A stretch of 64,000 nucleotides of DNA, from the NCBI GenBank assembly GCA_023052935.1, contig CM041292.1:137034951-137098950 (forward strand), in the 5' to 3' direction. A program made the position numbers and the translations under genes. Positions 30,506 through 43,414 of the stretch are shown here, one piece after another. This DNA comes from Piezodorus guildinii. Its lineage: Eukaryota > Arthropoda > Insecta > Hemiptera > Pentatomidae. Position 1 is the first letter of the stretch, and each line of letters begins with the position of its first letter. The notes below the pieces were generated by a model. That model was not told the origin of the DNA. It saw nothing but the letters and a program-made list of their open reading frames with translations, and made no database searches.

Positions 30506-32105
30506 TTTAAAAAATTCCTAAAGGAAACAATTGGTATGCTGTTTTATAGCAACCCAATCAAGTTGGGCAGCATCATTTTGTCTATAAGAATTTTATTTGA
30601 CCAAAATTCCAAAATTATGCAAATTAGCTATTGCACATATGAAAGAGGTTTTAATATATTTTATTTTTAAAAATAAAGGCTAAAAGTGAACTTTAGGTGA
30701 ACAGCCAAGTTTGTCTGAAAACAGACACGTGTTACCAAATACCAGAATACTGTTGTTAATATTGCGTTGTTAGGGCGCGTTTATACTGCAAGCGTTTAGA
30801 GGATGAAGCCACAAAACGCGTGCAGTATAAACAGTTGATGATTTCATATTTTATATAATTTGATGAATATCATTGCGATATTCAAAAATATTCAAAGCTC
30901 AGAACCGTCCTACTGTGATTGTTTAAAACTATCGTTTTCAATTACTTAACTAAATTCTTTCTTTCCCTGGGTATCAAATAACAGTGTCACCTTCAAGTCG
31001 TGCCTGTTATATACAATACAAGAGACCTGTCCCAGCTTCACACGTGCGGAATTTAAACGTAGTATCATTTATGTTCAAGAAAGTATGTTTGGCCTATCCT
31101 TTGGGATCATCATATAGATATGAACTATTAAAAATACATTTTAAAGCTTATTTAGTTTACATTTAGTTTTCAGTGAATATTGTTTCAGTTTCAATGAAAT
31201 AATCTAATTGTATAAATTAATAACTATTTTTGTTTATGGATTTATAATAAGTGTCTATTTATTTTCAAAACTCAAGTACGATTTGGTACATTATATTTTT
31301 TATAAAATCTTGCGTATTGTATGGAAGAATATAACTTGTACGATAATTTGGGGGCAACACTGAATAACCATAACCTCCCTCATGACAATATTACAAACAA
31401 TATATTTTCATATTTTAATTTTTTAACCTTATTATATGAATATTATATAAAATATTGTGAAGTATTTTTTTTTTCTAAAATCTTAAAATTTCCAACGGTT
31501 TATTACACGCTTATTACTACTCATATTTATGAATAATATTATTGATAATTTGTTTTCTGAAAATTTAATTTTCCCTTTTGAAAAAAAAAACTAAATTGCA
31601 ATGTATTTAGTAAAACCACTTCAGCAATTAGTAATGTATTATTTACTAATAAACTTTCAGGAAAGAATCCTATAAATGATTGTGAAAACTATATCAAAAT
31701 CCCTTGAGTGGTTTAGAAGGTGTTAGTGGAAACTTAGAATCGCGACATCATTTTATATATACAGAGAAGAGAAGAGATAACAAACTGGCGGAGTTCCTTA
31801 ATCCATATTAAAGAACGGCTTACCACCTAAAGGACTCTTGTATTCTTCCATGATCGAAATATGACCAAATCTAAAGACTATAAAACACTTTCAAATTTTA
31901 AAACAAACTTATAACTCCTATCAGTATCAAATATGATTAGTTAAACCGATTAGAACACAAGCTCCTTGGTATATAATTAAGAATCCTCTGCACGATTGCA
32001 GCTATATACCACAATACCGAGGCCAAAATGACTATGTCATGTCCAATATATGGATTTCATAAAAGCCTCGAGACCAAGGTCTGGGTGATCTCATTTTATT
32101 TGCAG
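30506..32105. other. No gene recognised; one short palindrome
   Basis: 30776-30837 has inverted arms (GTTTATACTGCAAGCG and CGCGTGCAGTATAAAC) around a 22-nt loop, possibly MITE debris. A 60-codon open frame at 30984 and others nearby resemble nothing known. Confidence 0.4.
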
Positions 32106-32156
32106 CAGTAACTGAATAATAATAATAAACTTTATTTGTACATAATATATAAAACA

Positions 32157-32209
<53 letters not shown>

Positions 32210-32570
32210 ATAATTTCTATTTTGGTCGATTCAAATCCATTCTTTTCTATCCAGTGCCACTCTCTTCTCCTCGCAGCTCTTCTTCACCTCCTTGTCCCAG
32301 CCTATCGGTGGACGTCTTCGCTTCCTTGTGCACTCTCTTGGGTACCACTCCATAATTTGCCTGGTCCGTGTTATAATATTTCTCCGGATGACATGCCCGG
32401 TCCAGGTCCACTTCCTTAGATGGACTTTTTCCACAATATTTGGGAGATCGGTCCTAGATTTTACCCATTTATTCGTTTTCCGATCTCGTATCGATATTCC
32501 CAGGAGGTATCGCCTTTATGCCTTTGTCGTGAAAATTTATGGTTCGCATCAAGTAATGGAGAACTAATAT
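32106..32570 (-). pseudogene. RTE-like LINE, C-terminal fragment and tail
   Basis: On the minus strand 32434-32231 reads 67 codons: 'VHLRKWTWTGHVIRRN' then 'MEWYPRECTRKRRRPPIGWDKEVKK'. This is the C-terminal block (W-x-GH-x-x-R, then an R-K-R-x-RPP motif) common to RTE-type endonuclease-reverse transcriptases of insects. Upstream, in another frame, 'REIGKRIN'-like residues fit the same protein. The catalytic domains are absent. The 3' side runs into an ACTTTATTTGTACATAATAT stretch with TAA repeats and an (AT)n tract at 32162-32206. Confidence 0.62.
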
Positions 32571-32739
32571 AAATATTTAGTAACTAAATAATTCATAATT
32601 ATTTCATGAAGACTGTAAGCCATTTATTGAACTTTCATTTATCATTGGAATTATGTTGATTATCGGTACCAATAGATTCTTTCATGAACCGAACTTTATC
32701 CTCAATATGAACTGCCTGAGCTCTGAGAAAATATTTAGG
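32571..32739. other. No gene recognised
   Basis: Short AT-rich unassigned interval. Confidence 0.4.
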
Positions 32740-32995
32740 TTATAGCAATGGTTCCCAACTAGTGGTCGGAGAGATGCTATTGGATAACTCTATTAAATTG
32801 CCTTGATAAATAATCCTTAAAATAATTAACGCATTATACAGACTCATTAAATAGTGCGCAGTATATGTAGTAATTAGGTACCTATATTGTATTTTTAAAT
32901 TTTAGTAATTCACTAAGAACAATGGTCAGTTCTTAGAGCCAGGGTCTAGCATATACCATCTTGTGTAATCTTAAAAATTATTTCCACTGCTGTTT
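32740..32995. repeat. Interspersed repeat Z, copy 2, with hAT-like end
   Basis: Shares the ordered blocks of 24280-24460. To its left, 32744-32770 reads GCAATGGTTCCCAACTAGTGG, which resembles the ends of hAT transposons (CAGTGGTTCTCAA-type). A non-autonomous hAT derivative is possible, but a matching right TIR was not found. Confidence 0.55.
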
Positions 32996-35900
32996 CGTAA
33001 AGTGATTGTACCCATTACTAAAGTGCTGCCATCTCTGGTTGAACATTAGAACTAAAGCAAACTCTTTTTAACTGGTAAACTCTCTGTGCAGGCACAGAAC
33101 AGGAGTAATAAATCCAGGCCTAACTTATAGACAGTATTTTTATTGTGAGTATTATTAGCCAAGCATGCAGGAGTAGATAGCAGTCGCTACCATGGCAGAG
33201 GAGACCTGGAGAGGGAGAGGAAGAAAGAAGGAAGAAGATATTAAGTGAGAAACTGTCCACCTAACAGTATGTAATATATATTGTAATCATTGCTAATTTC
33301 ACTGGGTTATAGAAATACTTAAATGTTTGAAGGTGAATTAATGTAATTGATAAAAAATATACAAAAATATAAAATGATTACGTAGTATTAAAATATTGAA
33401 GAGAAATCTTCTTTTTTTTTTTGCGATGGAAAGAAAACTTAGGCAGAGATGAGGAGGTAGGAACGAACTGCAACCATAAGCCCAAGCTCCCACCCTATCA
33501 GAACATCTTTAATTTCCTACTCGCATATCGTTAGAGAGGTTCGTCAGGGTGATAGTGTATGTGATGATGCTCCTTTAGCTACATTTCGTTTATTTTTCCA
33601 GGCCCCTTCCCCCAGGGTTACTAATTACGCATAAAAAAGTAACCACCCCTCCATCCTCCACAGCAAAGGTAACTGAATTTTCATAAACTAAATTTAATAT
33701 TAAAAACTCACAGAGATGGTTCTTAGTAATATTAGAAAATTCTGTAGTCATATCAGATTAAATTATATCATTGCAATTCAGAAAAAAATATGGAATATCT
33801 TTTTCAATTCATATACTAGATAATTAGTGAGAGAGATAATGTAACAATAATTTTAAGTAAGTAACCATAATATTTTCTCTATATTACCTTCACTTATTTT
33901 ATTTTTACTATGATCATTATACCATAAAACCACCATACTTGCATGAACGAAGAAAAATTATTGATAACTAAAGTAATTTTTAATTTCTGTCCAATTATTA
34001 ATTAATGTATTAAGTTAAAATGAATAAGACCAGTTCAAACGATACAACTAATTTACTAGACAAGTCTGAAACCTATCTGTCGGTTTGAACTGGATGAGAG
34101 TAATTTCCTTCATTAGATTTAATTGAAGAGTATAGCGTATTTCAAACTACTATGACCATCAACGAACTTCAATTGAGGGTTCAGATAAATTAAAAAATAT
34201 AACAACAGGAATGGAAGTTCTCTGTCGGATCTAACACATATTCGGTCGGGTTGCTCTGTGATGCTTGTCGAACCAACTGAAAATAAAGCATTTAATAGAC
34301 ATTTTGTTCGTGATAGGATGATGTTTACGGAGAATCCATGAGATTAATCAAAGCAAAACTGGTGTAGGCATCCCAATAATAGTATTGAAATCCGACAGGG
34401 CGAGCATGATAAAAATCTTTCTCAGAACGTGAATTATTGCAGCACCAATACGCAAAGACATTATAAGACCTTATCATTCAGATTTTAGATATATTTTCGT
34501 GTATCAACGTATTTAATCCTTTCACGCTACAGTTTTTTAACAGTAGTAGGCAATCCTAAAATTTTACAAGTACCTCACTCATAATCCTAACCATATAGCA
34601 TAACCTCTATCCTACCCTTCGTTTTCTAGAATCTGTCTAGATGATTAAATAGTAGTTTCTTATAAATCTTTAAGTCTGGAGTTTTGGCGATACCGGATCC
34701 TCCAACGAGATTTTTAGCCTTTGCAACTATAATGAACTCCAGCATCTTCTTCAATGTTCCATGTACTAGAGGGAAAAATTGTGGGATCTCGTGGAGTCCT
34801 ATAAATCCTTTACCAAGAAAGGTATAAGCCTCATTGGTAACTTTGATTATTATTATTTGATCTTCCTCAACGTTTTTAAATTGTTTAACCTGCCCTTGAC
34901 ATGCTAAGGGCCAGCAGATGGGTGATGTTTATCAAGCAATGGAGAGGCTGTTCCCAAATGTCCAGTGGCAACCTTTCCTGAGTTGATTTTATTTATATGT
35001 ATATGTAAGTCGATCTCTCACCCAGACCTTTTTTGTGTCATCTTGACATCAGTGACATAGTATTTATCTTTTTTTTTTTTAGATATTTCGTTTAATCAGC
35101 TATAATAACGCTTAGTTTGCAATCGTATAAGAACGTTGAATCTTAGACTGTCGCTGAGTCTTGTTTTTCTGTTAACATATCGTAGTTTAGTTGTTTGTCT
35201 GAGATGTTTCAGGATGAAAGAATTGTATTATTTTTTAGATTTAAATGTTTATACAGCGTTTTCCGAATATCATTTCAAGTTTATGTTTCATTTTTCTCAA
35301 TTATTTGTGTTTGCTGTAAATGTGTAAATTATTATACACTATTAAATTTCTCTTGTTCAACATACTAGGCAGAGCGTAAGAATATATAATATAATTAATT
35401 TTTTTTTTTGTTTTTTTTAAAAGAAGAGTATGGAAATAAATATAAAAGTTGAATCGTAGATAAAATAAATTGTAAAAAATATTAAATCTACGGTGGAATG
35501 GACCGAAAGGAGAGACGGAATAAAAAAGAATGACGAAAGAAGCAATAAGGGAGTCAATAGTAATCATTCCAGCTGAGAGAAAGTGTAATGAGAAAAATCC
35601 CGTTCAAACTTACCGCGTTCCGGATGAGAGGCCACCGAAGGCTAATACCAAAACGATTCCCTCAAATCGAACACCTCCCACTTCATTTGGCCCATGTCTA
35701 CTCAGACATACACGCATTTTTTACCATGACATTAATAATTTATACCTCATTTCAATGTAGACTTTCAAACCCAATGTTTTCCTCTGAACTAAATTTGAAA
35801 TATCTTTTACATACTAAGATACCCCATTGCTCCTTTCATAATTATTTAATTATATAATATATGTAATAAATCATTTCTAGGTAGGGATAATAAAACCGAT

Positions 35901-36180
35901 ATAAGACTGTAAAGGGAAACCTCCGTTGCTGAAAAATCTGCTTGTTTTTTTCATTCCATCATTCCACTATTTACTAGCATACATAAAATAAAAGGGATCA
36001 GCTGTTTGAGATGTATAGGGAGCAGACGCAGGTCAGTCTTACAGTATTATTAATTTATAAGTTTCTCGTGCAAAAATACATATTATTTTGTGCGAATTGG
36101 ACAATTTGAAGGCGCGTGTCCTTTCACGAAATCGATAGTTGGTATATTAATAAGAACTTGGATGAATATAAGCCTATTAT
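32996..36180. other. Long stretch without recognised gene
   Basis: Mostly AT-rich. A GC-richer unique patch lies at 33430-33670. A short inverted pair CCAGTTCAAACG (34030-34041) and CGGTTTGAACTGG (34081-34093) frames 39 bases. Small open frames near 35.5-35.9 kb resemble no known protein. Confidence 0.4.
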
Positions 36181-37215
36181 AGTGCTCAGAGCTTTGGCTC
36201 TGTAGTGATAACAGTTACCCCCATTATGTCCTCAGTTAATCCTAATGCCATGAAAACGGCTATAGTAAAAAATAAATGGAAAATAGACAAACAAACAATA
36301 ACACCTAACCGCAAACGCACAGAAATCAGCTATACCAAAGCCACGGCTTCAGAAAAACATTTTAAGGGAGAAAATTTTATTACAATACACACTCTTGCAG
36401 GAATCAAACTGAAGGAGTGTGTACTCAAAATCGCAGCCCTAATCGACCCAAAATTTATCCGTATACACTTCAGCAACAAAGAAAAGTTTATAACATCATT
36501 AAAAACAACAAATCAATTGTTATTGATAATAAAGAAATTTACAGAAAACGGTTAATCTATTCAGCCATACGAATTATAATTTCCAACGCATGCACTTCCA
36601 TACCGCATGAGACTATCGAAAATGAATTAAAAAGTTTAATGTGGAAGTTAGTATCGACTATGTATTTTCTCAGGGCTGTGTACCAAGACCCACGGTTGGC
36701 TCATGTTCTTAAATTCTGAAGACAGGTCTACATCCCAACAGAAGGCCTGAGCAAATTTCCTTCTTCATTACTAATTAAACATAAAGTGTTCCTTACCGTA
36801 TATGTTTCGGTGAAGGCATAGTCACCTACTTCATTTGTAAGCAGTCAGAACATATATCTACCGATTGCTCATGACCCCTAACCATTCCTAACCAATAAAA
36901 ATGAATTCCTCCCTAGAAGTCGTGGCCCCATTAAAGTTTGCAATATTTATATTCCACCGAATCAAGATTTCACTACAAATGATCTTCAAGCAATAATTGA
37001 TCAACCGTCAGAACCTGTCATCCTTGTTGGAGACCTAAATGGACACAACAATTTATTTGGCTCCCCATTATCCGGCTATTGAAATAGGGGGAGTGAAATC
37101 GAGAAATTTATTTACTCTAATTATTTTCTTATTCTAATTAACGACGGTTCTCCAACATATTTCTGTGGTAATGTCATGATTTATCATGATTTGATGTTAG
37201 ACTGGTCCACAAAGT
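36181..37215 (+). pseudogene. I-clade-like LINE: ORF1 remnant followed by endonuclease fragment
   Basis: The first part (36205-36720, two frames) gives 'FITIHTLAG', 'YNIIKNNKSIVIDNKEI', 'RIIISNACTSIPHETIENEL' and 'ILKFRRQVYIP'-like residues, the pattern of I-type ORF1. From about 36935, 'KVCNIYIPPNQDFTTNDLQ' and 'VILVGDLNGHNNLFGS' show the AP-endonuclease core with the catalytic Asp-Leu-Asn block. 'NRGSEIEKFI' and 'NDGSPTYF' follow. Similarity stops near 37215 before the reverse transcriptase. Stops (for example after 'LSGY') and frameshifts are frequent. The order ORF1-EN on one strand supports a single broken element. Confidence 0.68.
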
Positions 37216-38494
37216 GCATAGGGAAGTAAAGAGCCGAATCGAAAATGTTTTCTACATTACTTGAAAGGAAAATAGAAAAAAAAGTAATTGCTTAAAATTA
37301 CTACTCAAAAAAATATTGCTCATGATAATGTTAGAAACCTTTTAGAGTAAGGGATAATAGATAGGAGACGTAAAAAGAAACATCAAGTATGGGTGAAAAA
37401 TAAAATAAAGATCAGTAAAAATGAATATCATGCCAATTCGCTCGTACTGCTCATGTTTCAAATTTGAAGTCATATACATATCAGGTAAAACTTGATTAAT
37501 TAATTATACCCATAAAATAAAAATTACTCATATTATGATTATAAATTCTATTTCTTGGTAATTAATTTTATAGCTGTGGTACCTATAAAGAGTTGAACCA
37601 TCTGATTAATAATAAATAACAAATAATTGATATAATGTTGAATGAATATTCCCATGAAAAAACAACAATTTTCTCATAAAATACATATTCCGAAAATCAG
37701 ATGGCCAAATTTTTAAATGCATCCTCTTTACGTAACCTGCAACGTTTTTAAGTGCAAAATTTAAAAAAACAACATTCAAATTATATATAATTATCTGTTT
37801 CAAATTATTTCCGATTTCTGTTAGCGTTATATTCCGTTATATAATCCGTAAATTGATTAACTTGTTTCCAACATTATCTTGTGCAATAATTCCTGTCACA
37901 AAACAATTCAGAAGAATTTTAATCATGAATGTTTACATAACAAGTGAGAACTGTAAAACTATAATTTTCAGCGTATTTCAAAAAATCAGATGTATGAATT
38001 AAATGTGTGCTTGTGGGTATATATTATTTGAATAATCAAAAGCCTGGAAAGGTCGTATCACATGATAATGTTGAACAACAAATAATTATGTAATAAACTA
38101 TATATTTAAATATATTAATGAAAATGCTGGTCAGTTCAAATATAGAATTATTAAACATTCCGACGTCCAGAACTCAATAACTACCCCCATGAGTAGTTAA
38201 GATTCCTTCACATCTGCAGTGTACTTTAGCTCTAATGGTCTAGCCAGGACCACCTCAATAATCCAAAAATGAGACCATGAGAACGTATGTGTGTGGTATA
38301 CATATAGGTAATTTAAATTTTATTTTTTGTTTGTCCTGTATTTAATTATACATAGTCTTGGTTGATTAATTTAGGCTCTTCTGGACATACTCCGAAATTG
38401 ATTGTTTATTTGCTAGAGACCCCATGGTATTTATTTCTTTATTTTAGGGAAGACCTATTTAGATTAGTTTTAGAACCTCACCTGTTTATGTTGA
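37216..38494. other. No gene recognised
   Basis: AT-rich and unassigned. Confidence 0.45.
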
Positions 38495-38795
38495 GCCCGT
38501 AGCTGGGTGACTAGTACGCTAATCTCCTACGCCAAAGGATGTGAGTAGAATCCCAGTCCCGGAGGGACTTTTTCAAGTATTTAATTAATGGGAATGCACT
38601 CACAGCCCCTCCCCTGGGTATTTGAGTATGTGAAATGTGATATCTATGTGATACCCGTCAGCCAAATGGTAGTCACTGACAAAAATAGGGAAGTGATGAC
38701 CCTGTCCTACAAAAATTTCATTGAGTAACGCATGAGTATTCTTCCATCAGATTACACAGCGCAGCCAAAGGCCTACACGGCCTGTCGAGCCACCA
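38495..38795 (+). mobile_element. SINE family B, tRNA-derived, copy 2
   Basis: Starts GCCCGTAGCTGGGTGACTAG, a tRNA-like 5' head, with a B-box-like GAGTAGAATCCC about 50 bases in. The body matches the 8.2-8.4 kb copy through TTTTTCAAGTAT, CCCTCCCCTGGGTAT, CAGCCAAATGG, GATGACCCTG and GGCCTACACGGCCTG. It is shortened at the 3' end compared with copy 1 and has no AAG repeats. Confidence 0.8.
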
Positions 38796-38879
38796 TAAAA
38801 AATAACCTGTTAAATATTGAGTTTATCAATAATTAATTTATACACAGTCTTTCTTAAAAAACCTTCCACAATTTAAGGG

Positions 38880-39150
38880 AAAAACCTAGTCCGTAGTTTC
38901 TTTAGCATATTGTAAATATTGCATATAGCTTCATAATTATTGTGCGTATGATCGATCTTTGTATTTATTTAAATTGTAGGTTGTTTTTTTATTTTTATTT
39001 TTTATTGTTTTTACTTCTGTATGTATACGATTTTTTCGACATTATCATTGTTTGTTGTTAATACTGTATGAATGTGGTCTCATATCACTATTATTATTGT
39101 TCATTTTTAAACAAATTGTAATATATCTCAATAAATAAAAAAAACATACT
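38880..39150 (+). mobile_element. Jockey-like LINE 3' UTR fragment
   Basis: Matches the last 250 bases of the 56-60.6 kb element: ATTGTAAATATTG, TTTGTATTTATTT, GTATACG, ACTGTATGAATG, CACTATTATTATTGT, CAAATTGTAATATAT and a CAATAAATAAAAAAA end. No coding part remains. Confidence 0.65.
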
Positions 39151-39799
39151 GAATAATTATACAAAAATTCTAAAATTATATCTGGTTTGGAAAACTTTCT
39201 ATTGTGCCCGTCCGTTATTCAATAACTTCGTCATTTTGATTTTTTTTAAATAATTAAAACGTCAACAGGTTAATAAAACAATAGGTAAGGCACTGCCATA
39301 GACCTTTGTCCTCTACTGGATTAGGGCTAGAACAATTTAATAAAATGCATGATTATATTCTTTTGCTTTTAAATAATATGTTCCACTTAAATAATAGTAT
39401 CTTTTATATTTTTTTATAGCATTTATATCTTTTTATAGTATCTTTTATATAGCATCTCAGTATAGTGGTAACGTAAATGTCTTGAATTAGTTTTAAAATT
39501 AACTTTATTTTTAAAAAAAGCCCAGTTTCCTTTTAACAACTATGTAGACTGATGGTAATTCGAAAGAATTAATGTTGTTGTGAACAATTATAGATATGCC
39601 TGTCTCAATTGCCAATTTAATATCTAAAGTGAAGTTAAACCATTTATCTGAATGAAAATAATTTATATTCATATGGTTATTTATGTGTATAAAATAACTT
39701 TCCTTTATTCTCTGTTCCGATAGAAAATGATGAAGTATATTTTTATTTTTTGTCACCAAAAGTGCTTTCCTACATTACCCATACTGAAAATGAAAGTTA
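39151..39799. other. No gene recognised
   Basis: AT-rich. An 82-codon open frame on the minus strand at 39511-39759 resembles nothing known. Confidence 0.4.
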
Positions 39800-40180
39800 G
39801 TGCCATCATATAACACCACACAGAGAGTGAGTGATACTCGAAACACGCCTGTTATGAAAAGGCAAAGCTGGCAGGGATGAGCATGACTTTCCATAGATAA
39901 GCTGCCTTTTTTCTCGCCTTCAATGGCCCCAAGACGTGGTATTTGTCACGTTTTTTAGAGACTCCCCTTCCTCATGTATTCCCTGGCCCTTTCAGGGATC
40001 CCTTAGTACAAATCATCCGACCCAAGGGGGAGTACACTGCATCAGAAAACATTTACCTCGGCCGAGTGCTCCCCTGGGGCCGTCTCAAAGCCACCTTTCT
40101 CCGAAATGTTACCTGCAACATTAATTTTGTACAATTCGATTCCCCTTAGTCCGTCCCTTTTGTTTGCCTCGGATAGTAGT
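39800..40180. other. GC-richer unique block
   Basis: Clearly less AT-rich than its flanks, with words such as CCGACCCAAGGGGGAGTAC and CTCCCCTGGGGCCGTC. Two short overlapping open frames (62 and 68 codons) are not recognisable. It could be a conserved non-coding element or a decayed exon. Confidence 0.3.
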
Positions 40181-40399
40181 AGGAGAAATAGTTGGCTATT
40201 AATTCTTACAGCTTTTTCTCGAAAGTAACATACCCATTAATAACTCCATACTTTGCCAGTTTGCATAAGTTTTCAGATTCCTGAAGACTGAAACATCACT
40301 TTCAAAAATTGGTTTTTATTAATTTGAAATTTCTTGATAATTATGATTTTTTTTAATAATATTCATAAGGAAGGTTTCGATATTATTTATAACTGGAGA

Positions 40400-41060
40400 C
40401 CGGATTTTGCACGTTTTATTTGCTTGCGTTTATTTATCTATTACCCTCCCCTGCCTTGAGGCAATACGGGTACTTGCAGCTGTGGGAAGTACCATAGGTA
40501 CAATCCACAACTGCTATGAAACTAATGAAACAGCATGCTAGTGGGTCTTCGGATGTTCAGTGGCCTTCTTCATTCTTCTCTTCTACCTCAAGTTGGAGTG
40601 GCTTGGACCAATCTATTCCTTCCACCCGTATACAAAGGCTTTGTAGTACGGGCATTTTTGTTTGGATATAAGCTTAGGGATATCGCCATTTGTCAGGACG
40701 TAGAGTCCTGTGTACCTCAGGAGCTTCATTCTCAGTGCCTCATAAGCGGCGCAGGCAAGGAGAATATGCTCGGCGGTCTCCGGACCACCACAACTGGGGA
40801 CATAGGGGATTGATGTTTTTGCCATGCTTAGCGAGCTTTGCTCGGAAGCCCCCATGCCCAGTGAGGAACTGTGTGACCCAGTAGTCCGGGAGGATCCATG
40901 TATTTTCCAGTGTTGACCCGACGGTGGGGAAATACTTCCTTAAATTAGCACCTTTTGGAGTCGGTTCCATTCTTCTATGGAATTCTGGAGAATTCTCTTC
41001 CATCTGCTGGGCTCTTCATTGATCCTCACTCTAATGGTGTCTGGTAGTTGAATTTATGCA
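40400..41060 (-). pseudogene. R1-clade LINE, C-terminal domain fragment
   Basis: On the minus strand, 41003-40740 reads 'NTWILPDYWVTQFLTGHGGF' with 'LAKHGKNINPLCP', the R1-type block after the reverse transcriptase. After a frameshift, 40855-40613 gives 'VPSCGGPETAEHILLAC', completing a C-x2-C-x(n)-H-x4-C zinc knuckle, then a tail ending 'YYKAFVYGWKE'. The catalytic polymerase and endonuclease are absent. The 3' UTR runs to about 40400. It is not associated with 28S rDNA, so it is either a dispersed R1-clade family or a translocated scrap. Confidence 0.75.
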
Positions 41061-41079
41061 CTTATCCCTGTTGGATTAG

Positions 41080-41675
41080 TCTTGGACTCTATCTAGACAA
41101 GTGCCTTATTTGGAATCCTCATACTAGACTGAAACGACAAAAAAATACCTGCAGATACCGCTTACTATAACACTTATTCGACAAACGATCAAAACATTCC
41201 ACTTACTGTAAAATAACTAATTTACATAACCATTAACCGACCTATTTGGACCTATGGCATTCAGCTATAGGGGTCCACTAAACTATGATACTCCTCCCGC
41301 ATATATCCCGCTTGCAATCCTAAATTCTACAAAAAATCCTTAATGCTCCTTACTTTGTAAGAATAGACTCATCCATAGAGACTTAAATATCCAACTGGTT
41401 GCAGACAGAGCCCGCGATAGATACACCTCCTCTAATTCCAAACTACCTGCTGACTCAATCCCGCTTGTCCGTAACCTATCAACTACAGCTATTCCCAATA
41501 ATCCTACGAGGCGCCTGACAAGACGGTGGCCTCCGAAGGCTGCATATAACTTAAAGTTTGAACTACCACTGAGTAGCTTCTCCTTTTGTCTATTCATGCA
41601 TATTATTGTAATTCATCTATTTTACTTATTGTATTTGTATATACAGTTGTAAAAACCAATAAAATATGTTAAAAA
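41080..41675 (+). mobile_element. Jockey-like LINE 3' end fragment
   Basis: Begins 'SLGLYLDKCLIWNPHTRLKR' and continues, with stops, through the 'AIGVH', 'KILNAPYFVR' and 'NNPTRRL' equivalents to a 3' UTR with CAATAAAATATG and an A-run (41661-41685), followed by an AT tract (41683-41730). It extends further 5' than the copies at 30.1 and 55.0 kb. Multiple in-frame stops are present. Confidence 0.78.
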
Positions 41676-41690
41676 AAAAAAAAATATATA

Positions 41691-41721
<31 letters not shown>

Positions 41722-43414
41722 AATATATATATCTTTCTTTCTTTCCTTCCTTACCTTATATACTTCATCAATGCGCTATTCCGTCAGCAAGCTCAGTTAC
41801 TTACTGGCTGAGAAATTAAGTAAATTATAGATAGGCATATCCATAACATATTGTAGTTCCAAGTCAGGGAGAAATGCTATAGTAAGCATCGTGTTGCTTA
41901 GCAGTTGATATTAAATTTTCTAATCCCTTTTCGCATACCATATTCAATAAATGAAAGGTATGTGAATTCATAGTAGCAATGGTTTTCCTCTACAAGATTT
42001 GAGAATAAATAATACAGCTTTATGAATAAAAACCATAAACAAACAAAATTTCACAATGAACTTTTCAAATCTACCCATAAATTAAAAAATAACACTGGCA
42101 ATACTTTAAGCTAATAAGGTAAAAGCAACAGCTTGGACCGTCCTGCTGTAATAAAATCCACTGGATATAAATGTCATAAACCGAATATACTTCATTCCTT
42201 AACAACCTGAAGTCACATTATTAAATTCATTAGAGTCTGGCGTTAGCGCTATTACCGCCTGAGACGGCAAAAATATTAAACAGCTCTTAAATATTAGGGA
42301 TCTAAAGTTCATGACTAAGGGAATAAAGATAACTCTTTATATGTATATTTTCCATCTGTAGGGGTAAAAGGGGGTGACCTGGTAAAATATGGGCGAGGGG
42401 TTACTGCCTGATAACAACTAATGTACACTTTGCTCGGAGGATAATGCAAGCTATACGGCAGCATGGCTACTATAAAGCGAAAATCAGTTTCGAAATATTT
42501 TATCTTTACCGAAGGTGCAGCTGTTATGGTTATTCCATTACTCCTATCTATCTAATGATATTCTCCTATCAAAGGCAAATGTAAAATTTTATCACACCTT
42601 TTATAAGTAAATTACCATAATTTCGAAAACGCATAGAGGAGTTAATATGAATTTAAATACTCTCGTAATACTCGTAGGCCAGACTTTAAAATGATTATGA
42701 CATTGCCGTTCTGAAATCTATTTCGTTTTTAAACAAAATAATAATAATATACCAACGTCTGCATGCCTTTCAACCAGGACAGTCACTTTACATCGTGTAA
42801 TTTGCACATTCTTAAAACAAAATGTCATACGAAACTGAAATTTCATATTTATAGTTATGCATATAAAATAACTATATGATTTTAAAGATAGTTGCTGGGA
42901 GAAATAAATAAACAAAATAAAATTGTAATTATGTAAATAACTAAAAGGGAAAACATTGTAAATATTAAAAATTTAAATTAGAATAGAACAAATAAATAAA
43001 CAAATAACAAAAAAAAAAAATTGAAAATGTATGTGAAAAATGTCCAAGGGATTGATATAGTATGCTGTGTTATTTAAGCAACCTGATGTATTTAGGCAGC
43101 ATTGCCAAATAAATAAAGCATCTCTCTCTCACAGCCTATTTATTACATCTGGGATATTAGAGAAACATTTTCGCCTAAATTGACGAACGAAGTGCTACTA
43201 TATACCACGCATTGCATTTGTGATTTTCTTAAAAACGGCACCAAAAGTGTAGACACAATTTGTTATTAGACTCAACACTTTGATGTAGCATTGAATGAGT
43301 TTTAATTTTATGGCTTTATTCGGACTGTATGACAGGGTTTGAACAACAATTTTTTGAAATGTCCACTTCTCAGGTGCGTTCAATTTTATTTATTAGAAAT
43401 AGCTAACTATTTCC
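41676..43414. other. Unassigned DNA with a GC-richer patch
   Basis: 42230-42480 includes less AT-rich unique words (GTCTGGCGTTAGCGC, GGGGTAAAAGGGGGTGACC and GGGCGAGGGG). The remainder is AT-rich. No gene was recognised. Confidence 0.4.

Noticed and set aside
30776..30837. Functional MITE at the 16-base palindrome
   Set aside because: Arms are short, no target duplication was visible and there is no second copy in the window.
35530..35857. Overlapping frames of 76 and 89 codons as a small gene
   Set aside because: No recognisable domain, no repeat or conservation evidence, and frame overlap typical of chance in this composition.
39936..40149. Two overlapping short frames in a GC-richer block as an exon
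   Set aside because: Neither resembles a known protein, and no convincing splice-site pair in a shared frame was identified; left as a unique block.
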